Shown here: positions 1 to 8,410 of the stretch, in pieces
How the letters are laid out: each line of letters starts with the position of its first letter
Numbering within the stretch: position 1 is the first letter of the stretch
NCBI RefSeq assembly: GCF_025352015.1
Contig: NZ_JANXUG010000003.1
Location: 1 to 44,043, forward strand
Reading direction: 5' to 3'
Origin: Flavobacterium sp.
GTDB taxonomy: Bacteria; Bacteroidota; Bacteroidia; Flavobacteriales; Flavobacteriaceae
Length of the DNA stretch: 44,043 bases
The notes under the pieces: generated by a model
The model's database searches: none
The model's input: only the letters and a program-made list of their open reading frames with translations
What the model was told of the DNA's origin: nothing
Made by a program: the position numbers and the translations under genes

Positions 1-133
1 TTGTACAGAGCTCCTCTCTGCGTCTGCCAGTTAAAACACTTAAAATGAAGGCGTGTTTTAGCCATCTTGCGTGTTCTATAATAAAGCCTTCCCCTTTGGG
101 AGCGTTGATATATGTTTTCGGGTCTTCTATCAT
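1..133 (-). pseudogene. Tyrosine recombinase/integrase fragment, cut by window edge
   Basis: Read on the minus strand, positions 133 to 1 stay open and give a protein-like segment ending in WLKHAFILSVLTGRRREEL. The TGRRREE block resembles the first catalytic-arginine box of tyrosine recombinases (T-G-x-R-x-x-E). The opposite-strand reading of the same bases resembles no family. An ATG exists at 133 and another at 145, but beyond about 135 the bases belong to the oppositely oriented MerR gene. The similarity therefore begins at the junction and this is probably a 5'-truncated remnant. The rest lies outside the window. Identification rests on one short motif. Confidence 0.5.
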
Positions 134-1037
134 TTCCAACAACATTAAAAATGTTTTTAGCATTAAAGATTTAGAGAATCTCTCAGGTATTAAAGCTCAT
201 ACTATCAGAATTTGGGAGAAAAGATATAGTGTTCTTGAACCAATGAGAACAGGGACTAATATTCGATTGTATGATTTGGAGAGTCTTCAAAAATTATTAA
301 ACATCACTTTGCTCCACAATCATGGTTACAAGATCTCTAGTATCTCAAAACTCTCCAATGAAAGAATTCCTGAACTAGTCAATGAGATTATATCAGATAA
401 AAGCGTTAAACATCATGCTATAAGTTCATTCAAAATGGCTATGATGAATTTTGATCATACCTTGTTTTTTAACACTTACAATAAGCTACTCGCTGAAAAA
501 TCGTTTAGAGATGTATTTTACGAAGTATTCATCCCTCTAATCGAAGAAATTGGGTTATTGTGGCAAGCTGGGACAGTTTCTCCCGCGCATGAACATTTTA
601 TTTCATACCTTATTAAACAAAAGCTTTTGAACAATACTGAAATTGTTCAAACAAAAGAACCAATTTATAAAGAAAAAATCTTTGTTTTATACCTTCCAAT
701 GAATGAAATTCATGAATTAGGGTTAATGTATCTTAATTATGAAATTTTAAATCATGGTTATAAAAGTATTTATCTTGGTGAAAGCCTTCCAATTGACAGT
801 TTGAAGGATATGAAGAAATATTTTAACAATATTACTTACATTTGTTATACAACCGTTGAGCCTGACAAAGAGAATATTAATAAATATATAAAAGAAATTA
901 GTGAGGAAATATTAGATGAAACAGCCAGTTTATGGCTCATTGGAAGAATGACTGAAAATATTGATGCTAGGCTACTTTCGGAAAAAATCACAACATTTAA
1001 AAACATAAAAGAATTAGTTGACAGCATAATAACATAA
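45..1037 (+). CDS. MerR-family regulator with B12-binding domain (CarH/LitR-like)
   Basis: Predicted light- and cobalamin-responsive transcriptional repressor of the carotenoid genes that follow. A MerR helix-turn-helix lies at residues 38-105 (FSIKDLENLSGI, AHTIRIWEKRY, NIRLYDL). A helical cap follows with W173-x9-E183-H184, the motif that covers adenosylcobalamin in CarH. The C-terminal domain has E221-x-H223-x-x-G226, a variant of the DxHxxG cobalt-ligand motif, so His223 is the expected lower ligand. The start is doubtful: homologues are expected to begin at the residues here read as NNIKNVF (from base 138), where no ATG exists. The ATG at 45 adds about 30 unrelated residues encoded opposite an integrase-like frame. 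ATT at 132 or TTG at 105 are other candidates. The crtI start lies 42 bases downstream. Family assignment is firm; the N-terminus is not. Confidence 0.85.
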   Translation: MKACFSHLACSIIKPSPLGALIYVFGSSIISNNIKNVFSIKDLENLSGIKAHTIRIWEKRYSVLEPMRTGTNIRLYDLESLQKLLNITLLHNHGYKISSISKLSNERIPELVNEIISDKSVKHHAISSFKMAMMNFDHTLFFNTYNKLLAEKSFRDVFYEVFIPLIEEIGLLWQAGTVSPAHEHFISYLIKQKLLNNTEIVQTKEPIYKEKIFVLYLPMNEIHELGLMYLNYEILNHGYKSIYLGESLPIDSLKDMKKYFNNITYICYTTVEPDKENINKYIKEISEEILDETASLWLIGRMTENIDARLLSEKITTFKNIKELVDSIIT

Positions 1038-1079
1038 CTGTTAGTTACTGTTTCGCTTTTTGTACTTTTATTGCACATT

Positions 1080-2540
1080 ATGAACAAAGAAATTAAAATA
1101 ATTGGTTCCGGTTTTTCATCACTAGCAGCTGCATGCTATCTTGCTAAAGAAGGACACAACGTTACTGTTTACGAGAAAAATTCTTCCATTGGTGGACGAG
1201 CACGTCAACTAAAAAAAGAAGGTTTTATATTTGATATTGGTCCAACTTGGTATTGGATGCCTGATGTTTTTGAACGATTCTTTGCTGATTTTAACAAAAA
1301 ACCTTCGGATTATTATGATCTGATAAAACTTGCTCCTGCCTATCAGGTTTATTTTGGTGTAAACGATTTTGTTACTATTGCAGACAATTTACCTCAAATA
1401 ATCGAAACTTTTGAAAACATTGAAAAAGGTAGCGGTAAAAAGTTAGCGGCATTTATGAAAGAAGCACAAAGTAATTATGATATTGCTATAAAAGATTTGG
1501 TTTATCGTCCTGGTATATCTCCTTTAGAACTAATTACGCTTGAAACTGCTAAAAAAGTTGATCAGTTTTTTGGAAACATTTCGAAAAATATTCGAAAAAA
1601 ATTTAATAACCCTAAATTAATCCAAATACTCGAATTTCCCGTACTTTTTCTTGGTGCAAAACCTTCGGACACACCATCATTTTATAGTTTTATGAATTTT
1701 GCTGATTTTGGTTTGGGAACTTGGCATCCAAAAAATGGAATGTACAGCGTTATCTTGGCTATGGAAAAATTAGCTGTAGAACTCGGCGTTAAAATACATA
1801 CCAATTCAAACATAGAAAAAATAACAGTTGAAAACGGTAACGCTAATGCTATAATAGTAAATGGTGAAAGTATAAAAGGAGATGTTATTTTAAGTGGCGC
1901 CGATTATCATCACAGTGAGAGTTTATTAAATCAAGAGTATCGTGGCTATTCAGAAAAGTATTGGGAGAATAGAACTTTCGCACCTTCTTCTCTATTATTT
2001 TATGTAGGTTTTGATAAAAAAATTAAAAATGTAGAGCATCATTCTTTATTTTTTGATGTAGATTTTGATGTTCATGCGCGGGACATTTATGACAGTCCAA
2101 AATGGCCTGACGAACCTCTTTTTTATGCTAGTTTCCCATCTAAAACAGATAGCAATGCAGCACCTGAAGGTAAGGAAGCTGGAATATTTTTGATACCTTT
2201 AGCTCCAGGATTGGAAGATACTCCACAAATAAGAGAAGAATTTTTTGAAAAAATAATATCTCGTTTTGAAAAACTGACACAACAATCAGTGAAAGATTTC
2301 ATAATTTTTAAAGAATCTTTTTGTGTAAACGATTTTATAAAAGATTACAATTCCTATAAAGGAAACGCTTATGGCTTGGCAAATACATTATTACAAACAG
2401 CTTTTTTAAGACCTAAATTGAAAAGTAAAAAAGTCGACAATTTATATTTTACAGGGCAATTAACTGTTCCTGGTCCGGGAGTTCCTCCTGCTTTAATTTC
2501 AGGAAAATTAGTTGCTGAACTTATCCAAAAAAATTATTAA
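1080..2540 (+). CDS. crtI: Phytoene desaturase CrtI
   Basis: FAD-dependent phytoene desaturase, which converts phytoene to lycopene at the membrane. The N-terminal Rossmann dinucleotide motif is clear (GSGFSS, residues 9-14, with an acidic residue about 20 later in VYEKN), followed by GGRARQLKKEGFIFDIGPTW. The C-terminal FAD motif of the family is present near residues 455-480 (FTGQLTVPGPGVPPALISGK). The length of 486 residues is normal for CrtI. ATG at 1080 is preferred over an in-frame TTG at 1071, because the protein then begins MNKEIKIIGSG as expected. The gene is followed after 14 bases by crtB on the same strand, so they are probably cotranscribed. Confidence 0.95.
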   Translation: MNKEIKIIGSGFSSLAAACYLAKEGHNVTVYEKNSSIGGRARQLKKEGFIFDIGPTWYWMPDVFERFFADFNKKPSDYYDLIKLAPAYQVYFGVNDFVTIADNLPQIIETFENIEKGSGKKLAAFMKEAQSNYDIAIKDLVYRPGISPLELITLETAKKVDQFFGNISKNIRKKFNNPKLIQILEFPVLFLGAKPSDTPSFYSFMNFADFGLGTWHPKNGMYSVILAMEKLAVELGVKIHTNSNIEKITVENGNANAIIVNGESIKGDVILSGADYHHSESLLNQEYRGYSEKYWENRTFAPSSLLFYVGFDKKIKNVEHHSLFFDVDFDVHARDIYDSPKWPDEPLFYASFPSKTDSNAAPEGKEAGIFLIPLAPGLEDTPQIREEFFEKIISRFEKLTQQSVKDFIIFKESFCVNDFIKDYNSYKGNAYGLANTLLQTAFLRPKLKSKKVDNLYFTGQLTVPGPGVPPALISGKLVAELIQKNY

Positions 2541-2554
2541 TTTTACAAAACATT

Positions 2555-3394
2555 ATGAAATCTATTTTTGATACCATATCCTTTGATTGTAGCAGAAATG
2601 TTACCAAATCCTATAGCACATCGTTTTCTGCTGCTGTAAAAATGCTTGCTCCAAGCATACGTCAGGATATTTATAATATTTATGGATTTGTTCGTTTTGC
2701 AGATGAAATTGTAGATACTTTTCATGACTACAACAAAACATTACTTTTTGACATGTTTGAAAACGATTTAACAGCTGCTTTAGAAAATAAAATCAGTTTG
2801 AACCCGATTTTAAATTCTTTTCAGCATACGGTTCATAAATATACAATTCCACAAACCATGATTGACGCTTTTATGAAAAGCATGAAATTAGATTTGTATA
2901 AAACAGATTATAAATCATTTGAAGAATATAACGAATATATTTATGGCTCTGCCGATGTAGTAGGACTTATGTGCTTGAAAGTTTTTGTGAATGGCGATGA
3001 CCAAAAATTCCAAGAGTTAGAACATTCAGCAATGAGACTTGGTTCAGCATTTCAAAAAGTAAATTTCCTTCGCGATTTAAAAGCTGATTACGAAGATTTG
3101 AATAGAACTTATTTCCCAAATACAGATTTATCAAGACTGGATGAATATTCTAAAAACGAGATTATTAAAGAAATTGAAGCCGATTTTAGAGTTGGTTTTG
3201 AAGGTATTTTACAACTTCCTATTGAAGCTAAATTTGGCGTTTATACAGCCTTTGTTTATTACAAAAAGTTGTTGTCAAAATTAAAAAAGACACCTTCATT
3301 AGAAATCAAAAATACTAGAATTCGTGTTCCTGATTATCAAAAATTTGTACTTTTGGCGAAGTGTTATGTTAATTATAGATTGAATTTATTATAA
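2555..3394 (+). CDS. crtB: Phytoene synthase CrtB
   Basis: Squalene/phytoene synthase family enzyme that joins two geranylgeranyl diphosphates to give phytoene, the first committed carotenoid step. Both aspartate-rich Mg2+-diphosphate motifs are visible: D50-E-I-V-D54 (in FVRFADEIVDTF) and D174-L-K-A-D178 (in NFLRDLKADYEDL). The length of 279 residues is typical of Bacteroidetes CrtB. It sits between crtI (14 bases upstream) and crtZ (5 bases downstream), so it should be part of one operon. No truncation is seen. Confidence 0.95.
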   Translation: MKSIFDTISFDCSRNVTKSYSTSFSAAVKMLAPSIRQDIYNIYGFVRFADEIVDTFHDYNKTLLFDMFENDLTAALENKISLNPILNSFQHTVHKYTIPQTMIDAFMKSMKLDLYKTDYKSFEEYNEYIYGSADVVGLMCLKVFVNGDDQKFQELEHSAMRLGSAFQKVNFLRDLKADYEDLNRTYFPNTDLSRLDEYSKNEIIKEIEADFRVGFEGILQLPIEAKFGVYTAFVYYKKLLSKLKKTPSLEIKNTRIRVPDYQKFVLLAKCYVNYRLNLL

Positions 3395-3399
3395 ATATT

Positions 3400-3843
3400 A
3401 TGTACCTACAAATTATTGTTTTTGTTATTACTTTTTTCATCATGGAATTTATGGCATGGTTTAGTCATAAATACATTATGCATGGCTTTTTGTGGAACCT
3501 TCATGCGGACCATCACAAGAAAGATCACGATTCTTGGTTTGAACGTAATGATGCTTTTTTTATTTTTTATGCCGTGGTAAGTATTGGCTGCTTTCTACTT
3601 TGGCAAAAAGGTATTTTCGATTTAGGCATTGCCGTTGGACTGGGAATTTTTACCTATGGTTTGGCATATTTCATGGTGCACGATATTTTTATTCATCAAC
3701 GATTTAAGATATTCAGAAATGCAGATAATCGTTATGCGAAAGCGGTTCGGCGAGCACATAAGATTCATCACAAACACATTGGTAAAGAAAAAGGTGAATG
3801 TTTTGGGATGCTCGTAGTTCCATTAAAATATTTTAAAAAATAA
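3400..3843 (+). CDS. crtZ: Beta-carotene hydroxylase CrtZ
   Basis: Di-iron membrane hydroxylase of the fatty-acid-hydroxylase superfamily, which adds 3-hydroxyl groups to beta-ionone rings (beta-carotene to zeaxanthin). The four histidine clusters are present: HKYIMH (23-28), HADHH (35-39), HDIFIHQ and HKIHHKH near the C-terminus. Two hydrophobic stretches lie at residues 3-20 and about 50-90. The length of 147 residues is usual. It is the last gene of the crt operon and a strong terminator follows its stop at once. No lycopene cyclase gene follows within the window, although its product would supply the substrate. Confidence 0.93.
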   Translation: MYLQIIVFVITFFIMEFMAWFSHKYIMHGFLWNLHADHHKKDHDSWFERNDAFFIFYAVVSIGCFLLWQKGIFDLGIAVGLGIFTYGLAYFMVHDIFIHQRFKIFRNADNRYAKAVRRAHKIHHKHIGKEKGECFGMLVVPLKYFKK

Positions 3844-3876
3844 GAAAAGTACCGAAATATCTTCGGGACTTTTCTT
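3842..3876. terminator. Bidirectional intrinsic terminator after crtZ
   Basis: Arms AAGAAAAGT (3842-3850) and ACTTTTCTT (3868-3876) pair perfectly, and the inner CCGAA/TTCGG extends the stem past one mismatch. The loop is short and T/A tracts lie on both sides. It sits between the convergent crtZ and DUF4252 genes and can serve both. Confidence 0.85.
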
Positions 3877-3904
3877 ATTAAATTAACTAACCTCTCCTCC
3901 AATA

Positions 3905-4399
3905 TTATTGTTTTATCAGATCTTGCAATGGTTTTAATTGTTCCAAATTGATATTAGAACTTTTTAATAAGGAAATCATGTTCATAATATTATTAGGATT
4001 CATGTCTTTCCCAAGAATTCTAACCACTGCAAATCCGGTTTCTTTCTTTTTTGCAAAAAGCACGAACTCATTGATGTGATTTTCATCTCCTACAAAACTT
4101 ACTGAAGCGTCATCTTTTCCTGAACCTATTTTCATCAGTTCTTGATACTTTTTATTCTTTAAAATTGCGGTTACTTTTTGACTTTCAACATCGTAGTTTA
4201 CTTTATTATTTTTATCTAATTTGAATGCCAAAATATTCATTTTGCTAAATGATTCCAATGCTGTTTTTTGGTCTGCTGTAAGTTGCATTTTATCAGTATT
4301 AATGAATGTTGACGCAAGATCTAGCTCAATAAAATCCTTCTTATTTGAGTTGTCAACAAAATACTTTTGAAGTGTAGGTTCACCGGTGCAACTCATCAT
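3905..4399 (-). CDS. DUF4252 lipoprotein, natural start interrupted by TGA
   Basis: DUF4252-type protein of unknown function, last gene of the sigma-factor operon. From ATG 4399 it encodes MMSCTGEPTLQKYF and onward for 164 residues. The cysteine is the lipobox residue, because upstream codons in the same frame read IVFFLTTIFASLLMMSC, a complete lipoprotein signal peptide. The natural initiator is ATG at 4444-4442, seven bases after the previous gene's stop codon ends (4449), but its second codon is TGA (4441-4439). As written, the gene can be translated only from 4399, without its signal, or from a rare start such as ATA. This is either a real nonsense mutation or a base error. The body shows no other damage. 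Confidence 0.8.
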   Translation of the reverse strand: MMSCTGEPTLQKYFVDNSNKKDFIELDLASTFINTDKMQLTADQKTALESFSKMNILAFKLDKNNKVNYDVESQKVTAILKNKKYQELMKIGSGKDDASVSFVGDENHINEFVLFAKKKETGFAVVRILGKDMNPNNIMNMISLLKSSNINLEQLKPLQDLIKQ

Positions 4400-4448
4400 T
4401 AATAGTGAAGCAAAAATAGTGGTTAGAAAAAATACTATTCACATATTT

Positions 4449-4970
4449 TTATTTTTTGCCTTTTGAGGCTTTTTTCAACTCATCACCTCCAGGTAATTTC
4501 ATTTTGTCCGTTAAAATGGAGAGTTCATTCAAATCAAAATCGCCAATCAATGACATCAAAACTGTTTCTTCATTTCCTGAACCTTGCACAAACATCATTA
4601 ATTCCTTGATTTGCGAATCTGTGCTTCCAGATTTTACAAATATTTTGACACTTTTTCCTTTTTCGTTGACTTTCATTAACTCCTCAAGCGATGCAGATTT
4701 AATATATTTATCTGAAACCGCCTTCATTTCATCTGCTTTCTTGTCGCTTTTTGTAACAAAAACGCGCAAATTATCAAGCTTTTTAATCAAGTTTACATAT
4801 TGCTGTGTCGCTTTATCTTCTACTTTCATTTTACTCAAAAGCAAAAACATTTTTTTGTTGACCACCACTGAAGTTATGCCGTCTTGATCTTCAAATTTAT
4901 CGAAGATTGTTTGTGCAAAAAAGGTATTTGCATTTAATACTACTACTAAACATAAAATTAATTTTCTCAT
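4449..4970 (-). CDS. DUF4252 domain-containing secreted protein
   Basis: Protein of 173 residues with an N-terminal signal peptide (MRKLILCLVVVLNANTFFAQ) and no lipobox, so probably periplasmic or outer-membrane associated. The remainder is charged alpha/beta sequence (for example VVVNKKMFLLLSKM near the start and LMSLIGDFDLNELSILTDKM near the end) and matches the DUF4252 pattern often encoded beside ECF sigma factors in flavobacteria. It is a paralogue of the next gene downstream. Function is unknown. The stop of this gene and the ATG of the next are almost adjacent, which suggests translational coupling. Confidence 0.8.
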   Translation of the reverse strand: MRKLILCLVVVLNANTFFAQTIFDKFEDQDGITSVVVNKKMFLLLSKMKVEDKATQQYVNLIKKLDNLRVFVTKSDKKADEMKAVSDKYIKSASLEELMKVNEKGKSVKIFVKSGSTDSQIKELMMFVQGSGNEETVLMSLIGDFDLNELSILTDKMKLPGGDELKKASKGKK

Positions 4971-4985
4971 GATTTCTGATTTTTA

Positions 4986-5432
4986 TTATTTAAAAATTTT
5001 GTTTTTGGATTGTTCATATTCGTTTATATAATTCATACTTCCGATGCCTTTATTTACATGTTCAGAAATCATAGCCAACGCTTTTTGTGTTTCTCTGAAA
5101 GCTATTTCGGGATCATTAATAGTTCCAGTATCAACTGATTTTTGATGCTGATAATTATTGAAAGTAAACACACTCACGCCAAGTAAAACTGTAACAGATG
5201 CAACAGATGATAACCAAATTAGGCGTTTACTTTTGTTAGCTTTCAAAGGTAAAGTTGACAAAAACCTCTCTTTTTTTGCTTGAACAACATACTTAAATAT
5301 TGGTTTGTATTCTTCTAGTTGAGGAGCAACATTTGAAGAAGCAAAATAATCTTTCAATTCCTTTTCTTCAGCAATACTGGTGGCTGCCTCAAAGTATTTT
5401 TCTACTAATTTTTCTATTCTATCCAATGCCAT
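4986..5432 (-). CDS. Putative membrane anti-sigma partner
   Basis: A 148-residue protein with one transmembrane helix at about residues 70-90 (LIWLSSVASVTVLLGVSVF). The charged N-terminal segment (MALDRIEKLVEKYFEAATSI, then EEKELKDYF) resembles the short cytoplasmic domains of Bacteroidetes proteins paired with ECF sigma factors. No zinc-binding H-x3-C-x2-C motif is seen. It overlaps the end of the sigma-factor gene by 14 bases, the usual arrangement of sigma and anti-sigma genes. The role is inferred from topology and position only. Confidence 0.65.
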   Translation of the reverse strand: MALDRIEKLVEKYFEAATSIAEEKELKDYFASSNVAPQLEEYKPIFKYVVQAKKERFLSTLPLKANKSKRLIWLSSVASVTVLLGVSVFTFNNYQHQKSVDTGTINDPEIAFRETQKALAMISEHVNKGIGSMNYINEYEQSKNKIFK

Positions 5433-5931
5433 GATGATGTGTTTTTATCATTTTTTCTCTAATTACTTTTCTTGCTCTTGATAATGCAGTTCGAATGGCC
5501 TGCTCTTTCATCTCTAAAATTTTACTAATCTCTTCAAACTCCATTTCTTCAATATCTCGCATTTGAACTATTAGCTTTTGGAGTTCGGGCAAATCATTTA
5601 TTATTTTTTCAACCCAATTCCAAGTGTCGTTATCTTCTACTTTTTGTTGTAAACTAGCTTCTCTATCGGTGAAATTATTATGAACAATGGTCATGTTACT
5701 GGCGCGTTTCGATTTTAACTGATCTAAACAATAATTTTTAGTCATCGTAATCGCCATAGCTTCTATACTCTTATATTCGTACAAATTTTCATTTCTATTC
5801 CACAATTTTAATAGTACCTCTTGAGTTGCATCTTCGGCTTCTTCAGTGCTTACAAGCAATCGTTTTGCCATTCGAAAAAGTCTATCCTTAAACGGATTTA
5901 CCAGATGCATAAACTCATTTTGGTTCATCAA
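5419..5931 (-). CDS. ECF-type RNA polymerase sigma factor
   Basis: Sigma-70 family, extracytoplasmic-function type, 170 residues. Region 2 is visible (FKDRLFRMAKRLL, then EEAEDATQEVLLKLWNR), and region 4 with its helix-turn-helix is at the C-terminus (MEFEEISKILEMKEQAIRTA, then LSRARKVIRE). It should direct polymerase to a small regulon that probably includes its own operon. ATG 5931 and ATG 5928 are both possible starts. It heads a minus-strand operon of sigma factor, membrane partner and two DUF4252 genes. The inducing signal cannot be read from the sequence. Confidence 0.92.
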   Translation of the reverse strand: MMNQNEFMHLVNPFKDRLFRMAKRLLVSTEEAEDATQEVLLKLWNRNENLYEYKSIEAMAITMTKNYCLDQLKSKRASNMTIVHNNFTDREASLQQKVEDNDTWNWVEKIINDLPELQKLIVQMRDIEEMEFEEISKILEMKEQAIRTALSRARKVIREKMIKTHHHGIG

Positions 5932-6050
5932 AAACGTATTTGATTGGTTGGTATAGGGTCAAGACGAATGCTAATTTTATTTGTTACAAACAAAACTACA
6001 TTATCACTGTAAACTTCGTAAATTTACATTTATTAAAATAAAAAGCTGTT

Positions 6051-7451
6051 ATGAAAAAAATTGCTATCTCCTTGTCATTACTATTATTGTTTGTAGTTCC
6101 TATTGGTTGCACCGATATAAATGACAATGCCGTTCCGAGTAGTGTTGAAATTAAAGATTTTGTTTGGAAAGGAATGAATTTATACTATTTATGGCAAGCA
6201 GATGTTCCGGATTTAGCCGATACTCGATTTGCAAATCAAACGGAGCTTAACACTTTTCTGGAGACATTTGTAACACCAATAGATTTGTTCAATCATCTTC
6301 GTGTATCTATAACAATAGACAGGTTTAGTGTTATTTTTAGCGATTATTCTTTACTAGAAGGAATTCTATCTGGAAATACACTCAATAATGGTATGGATTA
6401 TGGATTAAAATTTAAAGATGCTACGCAAACATCCGTTTATGGATGGGTACGCTATATAATTCCCAATTCAGATGCAGCAACTAAATCTATTCAGCGTGGA
6501 AATATTTTTTATGCCATTAATGGAACGCCACTAACTAAAGACAATTATAGAACCCTTTTGGCTAATACTACATACACCATTAACCTTGCCGATTATGATA
6601 ATGGAAATATTACTCCAAATGGACAATCAATAACGCTTACTAAAACGAATATTTCTGAAAACCCAATATTTATTAATACTGTAATCCATCAAGGAACGCA
6701 CAATATTGGCTATTTGATGTACAACGGTTTTTATCCCAGCTATGACGACCAATTAAATACTGTGTTTGGAAATTTTGTTGCACAAAATGTAACTGATTTG
6801 GTATTAGATTTACGTTATGATTCGGGCGGTTCAATCAATTCGGCAACCAAATTGGCTAGCATGATTACAGGACAGTTTCCCGGACAATTATTTGCTAAAC
6901 AACAATGGAATGCAAAAGCTCAAGCTTATTTTCTATCAAACAATCCAGGATCTCTAGAAAATAAATTTATTGCGAGTTTGAACGGATTACATCTCAACAA
7001 AGTATATATTTTAACTACAAAGGCAACTGCATCTGCAAGCGAATTGGTCGTAAACTGTTTAAAACCATACATACAAGTTGTTCAAATTGGCGATTTAACG
7101 ACTGGCAAAAATGTTGGATCCATAACTTTGTATGATTCGCCAACTTTTTCCAAAACCAACGTGAATCCCAATCATAAATACGCCATGCAACCCATTGTAC
7201 TTAAAATTGTAAACAAAGATAATTTTGGCGATTATGCAGCCGGGATTTCACCGACTATCTCATTGCCCGAAAATTTGAACAGTCTAGGTATTTTGGGTAA
7301 TACCGATGAACCTTTACTAAATGCCGCCATTAATCGCATCATTTCCAGCGGCAAAATGACACCTCAAGTACCAAGTGTTTTTGAACGGGATTTTACCGAT
7401 GCTAAATCGTTAAATCCTTTACAAAGTGAAATGTATCTTGATAATAAATAG
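6051..7451 (+). CDS. S41 family (C-terminal processing-like) peptidase lipoprotein
   Basis: Secreted serine protease of 466 residues. A lipoprotein signal peptide ends at Cys20 (FVVPIGC). A PDZ-like region is centred on residues 115-175 (GWVRYIIPNSDAATKSIQRG). The S41 core follows: IGYLMYNGF, then LVLDLRYDSGGS. The catalytic serine lies in TASASELV near residue 328, and the general-base lysine is expected in TTGKNVG near 354. It should act in the periplasm or on the outer surface; the substrate is unknown. It is divergent from the sigma-factor gene and shares a 119-base intergenic region with it. Confidence 0.88.
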   Translation: MKKIAISLSLLLLFVVPIGCTDINDNAVPSSVEIKDFVWKGMNLYYLWQADVPDLADTRFANQTELNTFLETFVTPIDLFNHLRVSITIDRFSVIFSDYSLLEGILSGNTLNNGMDYGLKFKDATQTSVYGWVRYIIPNSDAATKSIQRGNIFYAINGTPLTKDNYRTLLANTTYTINLADYDNGNITPNGQSITLTKTNISENPIFINTVIHQGTHNIGYLMYNGFYPSYDDQLNTVFGNFVAQNVTDLVLDLRYDSGGSINSATKLASMITGQFPGQLFAKQQWNAKAQAYFLSNNPGSLENKFIASLNGLHLNKVYILTTKATASASELVVNCLKPYIQVVQIGDLTTGKNVGSITLYDSPTFSKTNVNPNHKYAMQPIVLKIVNKDNFGDYAAGISPTISLPENLNSLGILGNTDEPLLNAAINRIISSGKMTPQVPSVFERDFTDAKSLNPLQSEMYLDNK

Positions 7452-7481
7452 GTTTAACTTTTTGGAATGTTTTATATATTT

Positions 7482-7510
7482 GTGTAATGTTCGCAAATCA
7501 AGCATTACAC
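7482..7510. terminator. Possible weak terminator hairpin between convergent genes
   Basis: GTGTAATG (7482-7489) and CATTACAC (7503-7510) form a perfect 8-bp stem with a 13-base loop, between the end of the S41 gene and the end of the small minus-strand gene. No clear T-tract follows, so termination is uncertain. Confidence 0.35.
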
Positions 7511-7519
7511 GTAACAATC

Positions 7520-7756
7520 CTAAACATAAACGCAACAAAATCGTAATAAAATAACTGCCTTGAATATAGGAAGTTGCCAGTTTTTGAAAGCGTGCGCATT
7601 GCCTTTTGGTGCTTTTCCTGAACCGTTTGTAGCACCATTAGTTCCTGTTCTGTCACTAGGAGTGCCTGAATTTGCATATTGACCTAATGAGCACACTACA
7701 ACTACCAAAGCTATGAATAGTAATAAGCCTGTACGAATGTTGAATAAAGTTTTCAT
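7520..7756 (-). CDS. Small secreted protein, hypothetical
   Basis: A 78-residue reading frame with a convincing signal peptide or membrane anchor (residues 1-25, MKTLFNIRTGLLLFIALVVV then VCSLGQ). A Gly/Ser/Asn/Thr-rich linker follows (GTPSDRTGTNGATNGSG), then a hydrophobic tail (IFKAVILLRFCCVYV). I do not recognise a family. The tail looks unlike the rest and may be out of frame with an original product. The long upstream region has no obvious promoter. It is kept because the leader peptide is strongly protein-like. Confidence 0.5.
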   Translation of the reverse strand: MKTLFNIRTGLLLFIALVVVVCSLGQYANSGTPSDRTGTNGATNGSGKAPKGNAHAFKNWQLPIFKAVILLRFCCVYV

Positions 7757-7892
7757 AATGAGTTATTTAAATTATTATAAATGTACCTCCTTATAAACTC
7801 AAAATTATTATAACCTAATGAGTTAATGTTGTACATTTCTAACCAAATAAGCGGCGGCGAAAAAATATCGTTTAAAAACAACTAACAAAACA

Positions 7893-8405
7893 ATGGATGA
7901 AAAAATAGTGTTTTCTGAAAAACAACACTTTAAACAATGGTGGCTTTGGTTGCTACTGCTCGTATTAAATGGAATATTTGTTTACGGGATTTATCAACAA
8001 ATTATTTTAAAAAAACCATTTGGTACCAATCCAGCAAGTGACACTGCATTGTATATTGGATTTTTGATACTGTTTTTCTTGACCATTTTGTTTAGATTTT
8101 TTAAACTTCAAACTACGATTAAAAATGATGGCATCTATGTTCGGTTTTTTCCAATACAAATAACGTATCGAAAATATACTTGGGACAAGCTATACAAAAT
8201 TTATGTCCGTCAATACAGCCCAATAACAGAATATGGCGGTTGGGGAATCCGATATGGTTTATTTGGAAATGGAAAAGCTTTAAATGTTTCTGGAAACCAA
8301 GGACTGCAACTAACAACTACCGATAATTCAAAAATATTGATAGGTACTAATAAACCAGCATTACTGAAAGAAGTTTTAACTAAAATAGAACAATACAAAC
8401 CTTGA
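7893..8405 (+). CDS. Membrane protein with PH-like C-terminal part, hypothetical
   Basis: A 170-residue protein with two transmembrane helices (about residues 17-36, WLWLLLLVLNGIFVYGI, and 50-69, LYIGFLILFFLTILFRF). A soluble C-terminal domain follows, rich in beta strands (GIYVRFFPI, YTWDKLYKIYVRQY, GWGIRYGLFGNGKALNVSG). That layout resembles bacterial PH-like (bPH/YdbT-type) membrane proteins, but this is a fold-level impression. It is a single-gene unit ending at TGA with a strong terminator directly after it. No function can be assigned. Confidence 0.7.
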   Translation: MDEKIVFSEKQHFKQWWLWLLLLVLNGIFVYGIYQQIILKKPFGTNPASDTALYIGFLILFFLTILFRFFKLQTTIKNDGIYVRFFPIQITYRKYTWDKLYKIYVRQYSPITEYGGWGIRYGLFGNGKALNVSGNQGLQLTTTDNSKILIGTNKPALLKEVLTKIEQYKP

Positions 8406-8410
8406 AATTT

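Noticed and set aside
5980..5994. Operator at TTTGTT-ACA-AACAAA between the divergent sigma-factor and S41 genes
   Set aside because: AT-rich palindromes of this size arise easily in this DNA, and neither arm fits the -33/-7 spacing of a convincing promoter.
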